Notes: generated from the sequence alone by a model not told the origin. A stretch of DNA of 64,000 bases from an uncultured Odoribacter sp. (GCA_910578105.1 CAJTPD010000001.1:1-64000), one strand, 5' to 3'. Shown: positions 1 through 9,973, numbered from the stretch's first letter. Numbers and translations are program-made.

Positions 1-236
<236 letters not shown>

Positions 237-322
237 TTTGTGGATGTATATTTTTCTGATGTTTCCGGGTTCATGTCAATCCAATGACAGGTAATCCTAT
301 AGTTGGGTGATACAAGATATTA

Positions 323-432
323 AAAGGTGTTTATAACGTGGGGGATCCACCTCTAACCATTCCGAACAGAGAAGTTAAGCCCCAGAGTGCCGATGGTACT
401 GCCTTTTGGTGGGAGAGTAGGTAGACGCCGAA
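323..432 (+). rRNA. rrf: 5S ribosomal RNA
   Basis: The conserved 5S core CCATTCCGAACAGAGAAGTTAAG lies around 358-380, followed by GCCGATGGTACTGC and GGGAGAGTAGG. The terminal helix pairs GGTGTTTA (326-333) with TAGACGCC (422-429). It follows 23S after about 85 bases in the usual operon order. The ends are good to a few bases. Confidence 0.93.
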
Positions 433-440
433 TTCCGAAA

Positions 441-469
441 GAGTCTCAAGTGATTGAGGCTCTTTTTTT
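441..469 (+). terminator. rRNA operon terminator
   Basis: A nine-base stem, GAGTCTCAA (441-449) with TTGAGGCTC (454-462, one G-T pair), has a four-base loop and is followed by a run of seven T. It sits just after 5S and is a textbook intrinsic terminator. Confidence 0.85.
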
Positions 470-526
470 ATTGACAGGATTAATTGTTTATTGATTATAT
501 ATGATCAATCTTTTGTATTAAATGTT

Positions 527-1057
527 ATGCAATATATATCAAAGTATCAATCGCCTTTGGGGAAGATAACAATTGCAGCGTGTGAGAATTATTTGACAGG
601 CTTGTGGTTTGATGGGCAGAAGTATTTTGCCAGTACATTGCCGATTGAATTCAAAGAGAAGAAATTGCCTATATTTGAACAAACGAAAGAATGGCTGGAG
701 TGTTATTTTTCAGGCCGGATTCCTGATTTTTTGCCAGCACTTCGTTTGGAGGGTACGCCGTTCCGATTAGCTGTATGGGAAATATTGAGAGGTATACCAT
801 ATGGTGAAGTGATTACTTATAAGGATATTGCAAAAGAAATTGAAGGAAAGATAGGGCGAAAGATGTCGGCTCAGGCTGTGGGAGGTGCGGTGGGCCATAA
901 TCCTGTGAGTATCATTGTTCCTTGTCACCGGGTGGTTAGTTGTAATGGAAGTCTGACCGGGTATGCAGGAGGGATTGCCAGAAAGCTCAGTTTGCTCACT
1001 TTAGAGGGAGCTGACGTAACTAAATTCTTTATTCCTGCTCAAGGAACTGCGTTGTAG
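527..1057 (+). CDS. ogt: methylated-DNA--protein-cysteine methyltransferase
   Basis: Suicide DNA-repair enzyme that moves the alkyl group of O6-alkylguanine to its own cysteine. The 176-residue reading from ATG 527 matches the usual family length; an upstream TTG at 491 would add 12 residues unlike the family N-terminus, so 527 is preferred. The active-site motif PCHRV is at 132-136 (Cys133), and the helix-turn-helix-like DNA-binding segment lies at about 100-125. Where E. coli-type proteins carry RAVG with the base-flipping arginine finger, this one reads QAVGGAVGHNP (117-127), a glutamine. I believe this variant is common in Bacteroidales homologues. The gene stands alone between the rRNA terminator and a convergent MFS gene. 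Confidence 0.92.
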   Translation: MQYISKYQSPLGKITIAACENYLTGLWFDGQKYFASTLPIEFKEKKLPIFEQTKEWLECYFSGRIPDFLPALRLEGTPFRLAVWEILRGIPYGEVITYKDIAKEIEGKIGRKMSAQAVGGAVGHNPVSIIVPCHRVVSCNGSLTGYAGGIARKLSLLTLEGADVTKFFIPAQGTAL

Positions 1058-1117
1058 TCGAAAGTGTTTATCAGAGTAGACAATTTTAGGTTACCGGAAA
1101 ATAATAGGTCTGTTCTA

Positions 1118-2299
1118 TTACTCTTTGAGTAAAGGGAGTAATTTTTTCAGGAAATAGATTGAAGCGATGATGGCAATAGTTCCTCCGGCGTAACCAATGT
1201 CGGAAATGGATAAATCTGAGCAAACAATTCCGCCAATCAAAGCACCACTGCCAATACCTGCATTGTAAATGCCTGAATAGACAGACATGGCTATTGCCGT
1301 AGCCTGTGGTGCGATCCGGATGATTTGGGACTGGAAGGCAAGGTTAAATAAAGTAATTGCCAATCCCCAGAATATACAAAGTGTTATTACCGTGTAGGCA
1401 TTGAAAGCAGAAACGTTGAGTAAAAGCAGGATGACAGTAATTCCTTCAATAGCGAAGCATATGAAGAGGTTGGAATTCCGGTCATAGTAACGTGAAAATA
1501 GTACGCTGCCGAGTATTCCTATTAATCCGAACAGCATTAGTACCAAGGTGATCCAGCTATCACTTAGTCCGGCAATCTGGCTCAAAAATGGTTCAATGTA
1601 ACTATAAGCGGTGTAATGGGCTGTAATCAGGAGCAAAGTGAGAATAAATACGCCCATCAGTGCCGGTTTTTCTAAAAATGAGGGTAATTCACGTAAAGAG
1701 ATGGAATTTTGTCCGGATACTTTTGGAAATATCCAGACAAGTAGTAAGAGGACGACAGAAGCTGCTACAGCAATATAAAAGAATGTTGCTCGCCAACCCA
1801 CGTGCAGTCCGATAATTCGTCCTATAGGTAATCCGATAATCATAGCGATGGAGGTGCCTGTGATCAACAGACTCAATGCCACGGAGCGTTGTCCGTTAGG
1901 GGCTACTTGTACTGCCAGGGGAGAGGCAATACTCCAGAATATAGCATGTGAACAGGCAACTCCTATACGCGAAATCATCAGAAGTAAATAAGTATTTGCA
2001 ATAGCTGATAACAGATGGCTGGCAATGAACAATCCGATGACCATGAATAATAATTTGCAATATTTCAATTTTGACAAAAGCATCATCAAGGGGAGTGAAA
2101 CCAGTGCAACTACCCAGGCGTAAATAGTAATCAGCAATCCTGCATGTGCTTCGCTAATTTGAAAATCAGTTGCAATATCGCTGAGTAAACCAATGGGGAC
2201 GAATTCTGAGGTATTGAATACGAAAGCTGAAAAAGTCAGTCCGATTACAGGTAACCAGGATTTTACCTGAGCTTTGTTACCGCCTTTTTGATTTTTCAT
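1118..2299 (-). CDS. sotB: MFS sugar-efflux transporter, SotB family
   Basis: Inner-membrane proton-driven exporter of 393 residues with about twelve hydrophobic segments. The N-terminal segment FNTSEFVPIGLLSDIA, the loop after helix 2 (TIYAWVVALVSLP) and SRIGVACSHAIFWSI resemble E. coli SotB (YdeA) closely along the whole length. That protein exports arabinose and IPTG-type sugars; the substrate here is unknown. The gene is convergent with the upstream alkyl-transferase and divergent from the small GNAT gene. The start at 2299 gives a short basic cytoplasmic tail before helix 1, as expected. Confidence 0.88.
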   Translation of the reverse strand: MKNQKGGNKAQVKSWLPVIGLTFSAFVFNTSEFVPIGLLSDIATDFQISEAHAGLLITIYAWVVALVSLPLMMLLSKLKYCKLLFMVIGLFIASHLLSAIANTYLLLMISRIGVACSHAIFWSIASPLAVQVAPNGQRSVALSLLITGTSIAMIIGLPIGRIIGLHVGWRATFFYIAVAASVVLLLLVWIFPKVSGQNSISLRELPSFLEKPALMGVFILTLLLITAHYTAYSYIEPFLSQIAGLSDSWITLVLMLFGLIGILGSVLFSRYYDRNSNLFICFAIEGITVILLLLNVSAFNAYTVITLCIFWGLAITLFNLAFQSQIIRIAPQATAIAMSVYSGIYNAGIGSGALIGGIVCSDLSISDIGYAGGTIAIIASIYFLKKLLPLLKE

Positions 2300-2548
2300 T
2301 GTTGTTAATCATTATGTGTGTGCAAAATAAGAAATAATTTTAATATTTTGTGCAGGAATGTTGTTTGAAAAACGGATGTTTTGATTTATGAAAACTTTTA
2401 TTTTGAAAACGTAATTACAGTTCATGTTTGAGCATCTTTGATAAACTATTCCTATTTTATGTGTAGGTTTCTGGAAGGAGAATATTTTTTGGACTGCCAG
2501 GTAACAGAAAGCATGTTGTTTGCGTATACACATATAAAATACGACGCT

Positions 2549-2827
2549 ATGGAGTATGAGGTTAGACATAATGAGGGAAAGCATCGCTTTGAAGCTAGTG
2601 AAAACGGGCATATGGCTTTGGTTGAATATCAGATATTGGACCGGGGACTGATGAATATTTATCATACGGAAGTACCTGATTCAATAGAAGGTTTAGGGGT
2701 GGGTTCGGCTTTGATGAGAGAAGCTTTGGCATTTGCCCGGAAAAATCATTATAAGGTGTTGCCTACTTGTTCTTTTGCGCAAGTTTATGTGGGTATGCAT
2801 CCTAATTATCAGGATATGTTAGTTTGA
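2549..2827 (+). CDS. small GNAT-like N-acetyltransferase (YjdJ type)
   Basis: A compact protein of 92 residues of the single-domain GCN5-related type (Pfam Acetyltransf_CG). The acetyl-CoA loop is visible as EGLGVGSALMREAL, preceded by a strand reading NIYHTEVPD and followed by YKVLPTCSFAQVYVGMHPNYQDML, all hallmarks of the YjdJ group. The ATG at 2549 is preferred because the longer in-frame reading from 2438 adds 37 residues with no family similarity. Its acceptor is unknown. It stands alone. Confidence 0.8.
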   Translation: MEYEVRHNEGKHRFEASENGHMALVEYQILDRGLMNIYHTEVPDSIEGLGVGSALMREALAFARKNHYKVLPTCSFAQVYVGMHPNYQDMLV

Positions 2828-2836
2828 ATTTTTTGA

Positions 2837-2854
2837 TTCCTTCGGATGAAGGAA
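2837..2854 (+). terminator. hairpin after the GNAT gene
   Basis: TTCCTTC (2837-2843) pairs perfectly with GAAGGAA (2848-2854) around a four-base loop, just after the stop codon. There is no T-run, so termination is only plausible. Confidence 0.35.
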
Positions 2855-2985
2855 ACATCTTAGTAAAGATTTTTGCAGTAAGATTATAGTTTGTAAAATA
2901 TTTTAGTATTAGCTTTTTATTTTCTATTTATGAAGTAAAAACTTTGTATATTTACCTCCAGGTTTTGTAAATATAGAAAGGTGCT

Positions 2986-4617
2986 ATGAAGAAAACGGTC
3001 TTATTGTTATTTATTTTTTCTTGGTGTTTTATTTTTTCAGTTTGTGCGTCGGATACGGTTCGTATACGGGAGACGCAGATTCCTGTTTTATTGGAACGAA
3101 AAGATAATGTGTTATTTTATTTGCGTGTGGACGGGAGAACTGGAGAAACGTTGAATGAAATAAAGCTGAAATTTGGTGAAGGTGTGAATTTATCGGAAAT
3201 TCAGGCTGTGAAATTGTATTATAGTGGAACAAAACGGCTTAAACCTACTGAAAGAAATATCACCAGAGTTGAGACCTATATTTCTTCTCATTCTCCGGGG
3301 AAGACATTGTCAGCCAACCCTTCCTATTCTATATTAAAGTCTGTTGTGAATAAACCTCAACGGGAGGTTGTTCTAAAAAGTGACCAGCTTTTGTTTGAGG
3401 GACCGAATTTTTATTGGATTAGTTTGCAGATGAAATCCAAGGCTTCTCTTTTTGCTAAGATTACGGCTACTATAGAGGAGATAAAGGTGAATCGGGAAAG
3501 AGTACCATTGATGTATTTATCTGCGAGAGGTATTGAGCATCGAGTGGGGGTAGGTGTACGCCATGCCGGAGATGACGGTTCTGCTTCTTTCCGCATACCG
3601 GGTTTAGTGACTTCCAATAAAGGTACATTGTTAGGTGTATATGATGTGCGGTATAATAACAGTAGTGATTTACAGGAGCGGATCGATATCGGTTTGAGTC
3701 GTAGTGTTGACGGGGGAAAAACTTGGGAGAAAATGCGCATTCCGATGACTTTTGGTGAAACCGGTGGTTTGCCGATGGGACAGAATGGAGTAGGTGATCC
3801 GGCTATATTGGTAGATACAAAGACGAATCATATCTGGATTGTTGCGGCTTGGACGCACGGGATAGGAGGTCAACGGGCATGGGGTGCTTCGGGACAAGGC
3901 ATGGATATGAAGCATACGGCTCAGTTGATGATGGTGAAAAGTGAGGATGATGGAAAAACTTGGTCGGAACCGATAAATGTGACAGAGCAACTGAAAGATC
4001 CTTCATGGTTTTTTTTGTTGCAAGGTCCTGGACGGGGAATTACTATGGAGGACGGAACTTTGGTATTTGCAATGCAGTACATTGGGGCAGACCGTGTTCC
4101 TAATGCCGGAATTATGTATAGTAAAGATGGTGGCAAAACCTGGAAATTGCATAATCATGCCCGGACGAATACAACAGAGGCTCAGGTAGCGGAAATAGAG
4201 CCGGGAATATTGATGCTGAATATGCGGGATAACCGGGGAGGTAGCCGTGCTGTGTCCATAACCAAGGATTTGGGAAAAGTCTGGGCGGAACATCCTTCTT
4301 CCAGAAAAGCTTTGCAGGAACCGGTTTGTATGGCTAGTCTGATTTGTGTAAAAGCTAAGGATAATGTGTTGGAAAAAGATATTCTTCTTTTTTCTAATCC
4401 GAATACCTGCAACGGGCGTCATCATATCACCATCAAAGCGAGTCTTGACGGAGGTCTGACTTGGTTGCCGGAACATCAGGTATTGCTGGATGCTGAAGAT
4501 GGCTGGGGGTATTCCTGTCTGACTATGGTTGATGAGGAAACAGTCGGTATTTTATATGAGAGTAGTGTGGCACATATGACCTTTCAGGCAGTGAAGTTAA
4601 GGGATATTGTTCGTTAA
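2986..4617 (+). CDS. nanH: exo-alpha-sialidase (GH33)
   Basis: Releases terminal sialic acid from host glycans, here probably from the periplasm or cell surface. The 543-residue protein begins with a signal peptide (about 1-21) and an N-terminal beta-sandwich (about 25-180) of the kind attached to Bacteroides sialidases. The six-bladed catalytic propeller starts with FRIPGL (202-207), which carries an arginine of the sialate-binding triad. Four clear Asp boxes are visible: SVDGGKTW (240-247), SEDDGKTW (319-326), SKDGGKTW (379-386) and SLDGGLTW (486-493). A degenerate one lies near 425-433. The likely nucleophile tyrosine is in GWGYSC (506-511). It is first in a run of five glycan-degrading genes. 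The order sialidase, GH20, SGNH esterase, GH2 mannosidase, GH20 matches, as I recall it, the BT0455-BT0459 locus of B. thetaiotaomicron. Confidence 0.95.
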   Translation: MKKTVLLLFIFSWCFIFSVCASDTVRIRETQIPVLLERKDNVLFYLRVDGRTGETLNEIKLKFGEGVNLSEIQAVKLYYSGTKRLKPTERNITRVETYISSHSPGKTLSANPSYSILKSVVNKPQREVVLKSDQLLFEGPNFYWISLQMKSKASLFAKITATIEEIKVNRERVPLMYLSARGIEHRVGVGVRHAGDDGSASFRIPGLVTSNKGTLLGVYDVRYNNSSDLQERIDIGLSRSVDGGKTWEKMRIPMTFGETGGLPMGQNGVGDPAILVDTKTNHIWIVAAWTHGIGGQRAWGASGQGMDMKHTAQLMMVKSEDDGKTWSEPINVTEQLKDPSWFFLLQGPGRGITMEDGTLVFAMQYIGADRVPNAGIMYSKDGGKTWKLHNHARTNTTEAQVAEIEPGILMLNMRDNRGGSRAVSITKDLGKVWAEHPSSRKALQEPVCMASLICVKAKDNVLEKDILLFSNPNTCNGRHHITIKASLDGGLTWLPEHQVLLDAEDGWGYSCLTMVDEETVGILYESSVAHMTFQAVKLRDIVR

Positions 4618-4645
4618 GGAGCAAAGGTTTAATGTGGTGTGTTTT

Positions 4646-6649
4646 ATGATAAAGATTATTATTGCTTGTTTTTGTTGTTTGTTGGTATTTTGCTCTCAGG
4701 GGGCTCCCAAAAATCAACTTTTGCCGCAACCACAAAGATGTATTTTTAATGGAACAGAGTTTGTTGTCGGAGAAGTCCGGATACAGACTCCTGTATTGGC
4801 ACGGGAGTGGAAAGAGTTGTGGAAAGAGTTGGGAGGTGAGGTTAAGCAACAGACCGATATTGCTATTGTTGTTGAGTTGGTGTCAGAATTGGAAGGAATT
4901 CCTTTAAACCGGAATGAAGCGTACCGTCTGAAAGTAACTTCGCACAAAATAACAGTCGAGGCAGAAACGGAACGGGGGGTATATTGGGCTTTGCAAACGT
5001 TGCGACAGTTGGCAGAAAAAACAGGTTGCCGGACTGTTATTCGTGGGTGTGATATTACGGACTGGCCTTCTTTCCGGGTTCGTGGTTTTATGCAGGATGT
5101 TGGCCGGACTTATATTTCGATGGAAGAGTTGAAACGTGAGATAGCTATTCTTTCCTGTTTTAAGATTAATGTTTTTCATTGGCATTTGACAGAGAATCAG
5201 GCCTGGCGTTTGGAAAGTAAAATCTTTCCAGTGCTGAATGATAGTGTGAATATGACACGTTTTCCGGGAAAATATTATACATTGGAGGAGGCCAGAGAAT
5301 TAGTTGCTTTTTGTAAAGCTCACCAGGTACTTCTTATTCCTGAGTTTGATATGCCTGGGCATAGTGCTGCTTTTGTCCGTGCTTTCCGGCATGATATGCA
5401 AAGTGCGGAGGGTATGGAGATTTTGAAATTATTAATGGATGAAGTGTGTGAAACTTTTGATGTTCCCTATATTCATATAGGTACGGATGAGGTTTCTTTT
5501 ACCAATAAGTCTTTCGTTCCGGAAATGGTTGCTTATATCCGTGCGAAAGGTAAGAAAGTGATTTCCTGGAATCCCGGATGGCACTATCAACCGGGTGAAG
5601 TGGATATGACTCATTTGTGGAGTTACCGGGGAAAAGCTCAGCGAGGGATTCCGGCTATTGACTCCCGGTTTCATTATTTGAATCACTTTGATACTTTCGG
5701 TGATATTGTTGCTTTGTACAACAGTCGTATTTATAATGCTGATGTCGGTAGTGAGGATTTGGCCGGAGTCATTCTGGCTGTATGGAACGATCGTTTAGTG
5801 GCAGATGAAGAGGAAAATATTCGTCAAAATAATTTTTATCCGAATATGCTGGCTGTGGCGGAACGTTCCTGGTGCGGAGGGGGGACAGAGTATTTTGATG
5901 GCAACGGAGTGATTCTTCCGGCTGAGAATACTCCTGAATTTAAGGCATTTGTTGATTTTGAGCGAAGAATGCTTTGGCATAAAGAGCATAGTTTTAAAGG
6001 TTTCCCCTTCGCGTATGTCCGGCAGACCAATGTGAAATGGAGGATAACCGATGCTTTTCCAAATGGGGGGGATTTGGAAAAGAAATTTCCACCGGAACAT
6101 GAATTGGCAGAGAGTTACAATTATGGCGGGGAAGTGTATTTTACCCGTCCGGTTACAGGAGCCGGTATTTATTTGCGGCATGTATGGGGAACGCTGGTTC
6201 CTGCTTTTTATAAATATCCTGAAGAGGAGCATACAGCTTATGCATATACATGGGTATATTCTCCTAAAAAACAGGAAGTTGGCATGTGGGTAGAGTTTCA
6301 GAACTATGGACGTTCGGAAATGGATTTAGCTCCGTTGCCGGGGAAATGGGATTATAAGGGGAGCCGGATATGGCTGAATGATTGTGAGATTCTGCCACCT
6401 GTATGGACTGCTATCCATCGTCAAAGAAGCAATGAAATTGCATTGGGGAATGAGAATTGCGTTGTGCGCGATCCGATGTCCGTAACTTTGAACCGGGGGT
6501 GGAATAAAGTATTATTGAAACTTCCGGTGGGCAAATTTTCTGTACCGGAAGTTCGGTTAGTAAAGTGGATGTTTACAGTTGTTTTTGTTACACTGGATGG
6601 CGAAAAAGCAGTGGACGGATTGATTTATTCGCCGGAAAAAATGAAATGA
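4646..6649 (+). CDS. beta-N-acetylhexosaminidase (GH20), first copy
   Basis: Exo-enzyme expected to remove terminal GlcNAc or GalNAc after sialidase action. The 667-residue protein starts at ATG 4646, 28 bases after the sialidase stop; this start places a signal peptide at 1-20, whereas the longer frame from 4607 would overlap the sialidase. The GH20b domain (about 25-140) precedes the TIM barrel. Barrel landmarks are FHWHLTENQAWRLE (177-190), EFDMPGHS (233-240) and the catalytic pair D281-E282 in HIGTDEVS. Most GH20 enzymes read HxGGDE and TDDQGW at these places, so the pocket may be slightly different. The C-terminal part (about 470-667) is a beta-rich accessory region. Confidence 0.9.
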   Translation: MIKIIIACFCCLLVFCSQGAPKNQLLPQPQRCIFNGTEFVVGEVRIQTPVLAREWKELWKELGGEVKQQTDIAIVVELVSELEGIPLNRNEAYRLKVTSHKITVEAETERGVYWALQTLRQLAEKTGCRTVIRGCDITDWPSFRVRGFMQDVGRTYISMEELKREIAILSCFKINVFHWHLTENQAWRLESKIFPVLNDSVNMTRFPGKYYTLEEARELVAFCKAHQVLLIPEFDMPGHSAAFVRAFRHDMQSAEGMEILKLLMDEVCETFDVPYIHIGTDEVSFTNKSFVPEMVAYIRAKGKKVISWNPGWHYQPGEVDMTHLWSYRGKAQRGIPAIDSRFHYLNHFDTFGDIVALYNSRIYNADVGSEDLAGVILAVWNDRLVADEEENIRQNNFYPNMLAVAERSWCGGGTEYFDGNGVILPAENTPEFKAFVDFERRMLWHKEHSFKGFPFAYVRQTNVKWRITDAFPNGGDLEKKFPPEHELAESYNYGGEVYFTRPVTGAGIYLRHVWGTLVPAFYKYPEEEHTAYAYTWVYSPKKQEVGMWVEFQNYGRSEMDLAPLPGKWDYKGSRIWLNDCEILPPVWTAIHRQRSNEIALGNENCVVRDPMSVTLNRGWNKVLLKLPVGKFSVPEVRLVKWMFTVVFVTLDGEKAVDGLIYSPEKMK

Positions 6650-6708
6650 CATGTGAATTGTTCAATGTGTACGGGAGGAAAATAGTATGAGATAATGAAT
6701 TGAATGAT

Positions 6709-7371
6709 ATGAAACGGATTATTTTATTGGGAGTGGTGGTGTGTTTGTGGCAGGAAGTTGTGTTTGCACAGAAATATTCTGCCTTTTATTATCAACGGGC
6801 TACTTTGTTTGAAGAGTTGCCTGTTACTTCGAAGGACATTATTTTTTTGGGGAATAGCATAACTAATGGTGGTGAATGGAGTGAATTACTGGGTAATAAA
6901 TATGTGAAAAACCGGGGGATTAGCGGAGATGTCTGTATGGGTGTTTATGAGCGTTTAAATTCTATTTTAAAGGGAAAGCCTGCCAAAATATTTTTATTAA
7001 TCGGTATTAATGATGTGAGCCGGGGTACTTCTGCTGATACTATTGTGAATCAAATTGCGAGGATAACCCGAAAAATTAAGGAAGATTCTCCGAAAACAAA
7101 GTTATATTTGCAAAGCATATTACCTGTTACCGATTATTATAAGTTGTTTGGCAGCCATACCAAACATTGGAAAATAATAGGGGAGATTAATAAAAAATTG
7201 TTGGTTTTAGCTAGTCAGGAAAACGTAACTTATATTGATCTTTATTCTCATTTTGTTGAGCCGGTTACCGGTAAAATGAGAACGGAATATTCAAATGACG
7301 GGCTTCATTTGTTGGGGAAAGGCTATAAACTGTGGGTGGAAATAATAAGACCTTATGTATTGAAAAAATGA
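6709..7371 (+). CDS. SGNH/GDSL hydrolase, probable sialate O-acetylesterase
   Basis: Secreted esterase of 220 residues with a signal peptide (about 1-20). SGNH blocks are visible in order: GNSIT with nucleophile Ser50, NRGISGD with Gly, GIND (99-102) with Asn101, and NDGLH near the C-terminus with Asp197 and His200. The ATG at 6709 is chosen over a TTG nine bases upstream. Its place after a sialidase and hexosaminidase suggests that it removes O-acetyl groups from sialic acid or neighbouring sugars, as reported for the gene in the equivalent B. thetaiotaomicron position; the sequence alone cannot fix the substrate. The stop overlaps the next start as ATGA, which suggests translational coupling. 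Confidence 0.85.
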   Translation: MKRIILLGVVVCLWQEVVFAQKYSAFYYQRATLFEELPVTSKDIIFLGNSITNGGEWSELLGNKYVKNRGISGDVCMGVYERLNSILKGKPAKIFLLIGINDVSRGTSADTIVNQIARITRKIKEDSPKTKLYLQSILPVTDYYKLFGSHTKHWKIIGEINKKLLVLASQENVTYIDLYSHFVEPVTGKMRTEYSNDGLHLLGKGYKLWVEIIRPYVLKK

Positions 7372-9929
7372 AAAAAATATTTTTGTGTTGGTTATTGTTG
7401 TGGAATGGTGTGATTTATGGGCAACGTGATGTCGAGGTTGTGTCTTTAAATGGGAATTGGTATTTTTCCAAAGCTGGGACAGAGGAGTGGTTGACGGCGG
7501 AAGTGCCCGGAACCGTTCATCAGGATTTGCTCCGTCATGGGATGTTACCGAATCCTTTTTATGGAAAGAATGAGGAAAGAATTCAATGGGTTGAGGAGGA
7601 AGATTGGGAATATAAGACCACGTTTGTTGTGACGGCAGAACAATTGAAGCGGGATGCTGCAATTCTTTTTTTCGAAGGACTTGATACTTATGCAGACGTT
7701 TATCTTAACGGGGCTCTGCTTTTTAGGTCGGATAATATGTTTACCGGATATAAGCATTCTGTAAAGCAATTGCTTCGGGAAGGAAAAAACTATTTGCATA
7801 TTTATTTTCGTTCGCCTATCCGGCAAACGTTACCGCAGTGGCGTTCCAACGGATTTGACTATCCGGCTGATAATGATCACCGGGCAGAGCGATTGAGTGT
7901 ATTTACCCGTAAAGCTCCTTATAGTTACGGATGGGATTGGGGTATACGGATGGTGACAAGCGGTGTATGGCGGCCTGTATCTTTATATTTTCAGGATGTG
8001 GTTTCTGTGGAAGATTATTATGTCCGGCAATTGACTGTTTCTAAGGAACTGGCAAAATTGGCTGTTGAGTTGGAATTAAAAAATCTGACTCCGGAATTCC
8101 GGAAAGTCTTAGTTACTGTTTCCTGGGCTTTGCCTGGAGGTGAAAAAAAGTTGATAGAAGAAGAGGTGCAATTAAATGCCGGGTTAACTCATTTGGTTGT
8201 TCCTGTTGAGATTCCGGCTCCTGAGCTTTGGATGCCTAATGGATGGGGAAAACCGGTATTATATGATTTTGAAGTGGCAGTATTTGACCAGAAACAGGTT
8301 GTTGCCCGGAAAAATCAACGGATTGGTTTACGTACTGTGCGTGTGGTAAAAGAAAAGGATATAGAGGGGGAATCATTTTATTTTGAAGTAAATGGTATTC
8401 CTATGTTTGCAAAGGGGGCTAATTATATTCCTTCTGATGCAATGTTGCCTGCTGTAACGACTGAGCGTTACCGGACTTTATTTAAGGATATTAAAGAGGC
8501 AAATATGAACATGCTCCGTGTGTGGGGAGGGGGTGTTTATGAAGATGACCGTTTTTATGATTTGGCTGATGAGAATGGCATTCTGATTTGGCAGGATTTT
8601 ATGTTTGCCTGTACAACCTATCCGCATGATCCTGTTTTTTTGTCCCGAGTGGAAGCTGAGGCTGAGTACAATATCCGTCGTTTGCGTAATCATGCTTGTC
8701 TGGCTATGTGGTGTGGGAACAATGAGATTTTGGAGGGGTTAAAATATTGGGGATGGAGTAAAAAATATACCCCTGAAGTGTATAAAAGTATGAATGAAGG
8801 ATACAAATTACTTTTTCAGAAGTTATTACCTTCTCTGGTGGAGAAATGGGATAATGATCGTTTTTATATGCATGGTTCTCCTTATTTTGCCAATTGGGGA
8901 AGGCCGGAAAGCTGGAAGGTTGCTGATAGCCATAACTGGGGGGTATGGTATGGCAGAAAACCTTTTAGCAGTCTGGATGAGGAAATTCCCCGTTTTATGA
9001 GTGAATTTGGTTTTCAATCGTTTCCGGAAATGAAGACTATTGCCACTTTCGCTGCTCCTGAAGATTATCAGGTAAAATCGGAAGTTATGAATGCTCATCA
9101 GAAAAGCAGTATCGGAAATGATTTGATATTGACTTACATGAAAAGGGATTATGTGGTTCCTCAGAAATTTGAAGATTTTGTATATGTTGGTTTGGTGATG
9201 CAGGGATGGGGGATGCGCCGGGGATTTGAAGCACATCGGCGTAATCGTCCTTATTGTATGGGTTCCCTTTACTGGCAATTGAATGATAGCTGGCCGGTAG
9301 TATCTTGGTCCGGTCTGGATTATTACGGGAATTGGAAAGCTCTTCATTATCAGGCAAAACGGGCTTTTGCCCCTTTGTTAGTGGATGTTGTGCAGGAAGA
9401 AGAAACATTTCAGGTCTGGCTGATGTCTGACAAGTTGGAAGATATGGATGCATTGACGCTTGAAATGCAGTTGACTGATTTTCATGGGAGACAACTGAAA
9501 AAAGAAAAGCACCAGGTTAAAGTTCCGGCTAACAGTTCTGTTCTGGTGCTGGAACAAAAGTTGGCAGATTGGGTGGTTCCTTCACAATGCGGCCAATGTT
9601 ATCTTTTGTTGACTTTAAAGGATAAAACAGGAGAAAAATTATTTGAAGAGTCCCATTTTTTTAATGCACCGAGGGATTTGGATTTGCCTGATGTTTCTGT
9701 CATTCCGAAAATAAAAACCATGGATGGTGTGTGTGAGGTGACTTTGAAGTCTTCAGGATTAGCTAAGGATGTTTTTATTGAAATACCTATTCATGGTGCG
9801 CGTTTTAGTGATAATTTCTTTGATTTATTGCCTGGAGTCGCCCGTAAGATTGTGATTAGTTCTCCATTTATTAAAAAAGGGCAAGACTTAGATGTGAAGA
9901 TAAAACATTTGCGAAGTATTTATGAATGA
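7368..9929 (+). CDS. beta-mannosidase-like glycoside hydrolase (GH2)
   Basis: Exported GH2 enzyme of 853 residues, signal peptide about 1-19. A jelly-roll sugar-binding domain (about 25-205) with the GYGWDWGIR-like segment at 187-195 is followed by immunoglobulin-like domain(s) and a TIM barrel. The acid/base glutamate is E453 in WCGNNEIL and the nucleophile is E546 in FMSEFGFQS, both typical of beta-mannosidases rather than beta-galactosidases. It begins inside the stop codon of the esterase gene (ATGA overlap). In context it would cleave the core mannose of N-glycans after the outer sugars have been removed. Confidence 0.92.
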   Translation: MKKIFLCWLLLWNGVIYGQRDVEVVSLNGNWYFSKAGTEEWLTAEVPGTVHQDLLRHGMLPNPFYGKNEERIQWVEEEDWEYKTTFVVTAEQLKRDAAILFFEGLDTYADVYLNGALLFRSDNMFTGYKHSVKQLLREGKNYLHIYFRSPIRQTLPQWRSNGFDYPADNDHRAERLSVFTRKAPYSYGWDWGIRMVTSGVWRPVSLYFQDVVSVEDYYVRQLTVSKELAKLAVELELKNLTPEFRKVLVTVSWALPGGEKKLIEEEVQLNAGLTHLVVPVEIPAPELWMPNGWGKPVLYDFEVAVFDQKQVVARKNQRIGLRTVRVVKEKDIEGESFYFEVNGIPMFAKGANYIPSDAMLPAVTTERYRTLFKDIKEANMNMLRVWGGGVYEDDRFYDLADENGILIWQDFMFACTTYPHDPVFLSRVEAEAEYNIRRLRNHACLAMWCGNNEILEGLKYWGWSKKYTPEVYKSMNEGYKLLFQKLLPSLVEKWDNDRFYMHGSPYFANWGRPESWKVADSHNWGVWYGRKPFSSLDEEIPRFMSEFGFQSFPEMKTIATFAAPEDYQVKSEVMNAHQKSSIGNDLILTYMKRDYVVPQKFEDFVYVGLVMQGWGMRRGFEAHRRNRPYCMGSLYWQLNDSWPVVSWSGLDYYGNWKALHYQAKRAFAPLLVDVVQEEETFQVWLMSDKLEDMDALTLEMQLTDFHGRQLKKEKHQVKVPANSSVLVLEQKLADWVVPSQCGQCYLLLTLKDKTGEKLFEESHFFNAPRDLDLPDVSVIPKIKTMDGVCEVTLKSSGLAKDVFIEIPIHGARFSDNFFDLLPGVARKIVISSPFIKKGQDLDVKIKHLRSIYE

Positions 9930-9973
9930 GAATGGTTGCGTAAAATTCTATAATTTAAAATAAAAGTGTGATT

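Noticed and set aside
3411..4476. Several minus-strand frames of 67-157 aa inside the sialidase gene
   Set aside because: They lie wholly inside a well-supported GH33 gene whose Asp boxes are intact; antisense shadows.
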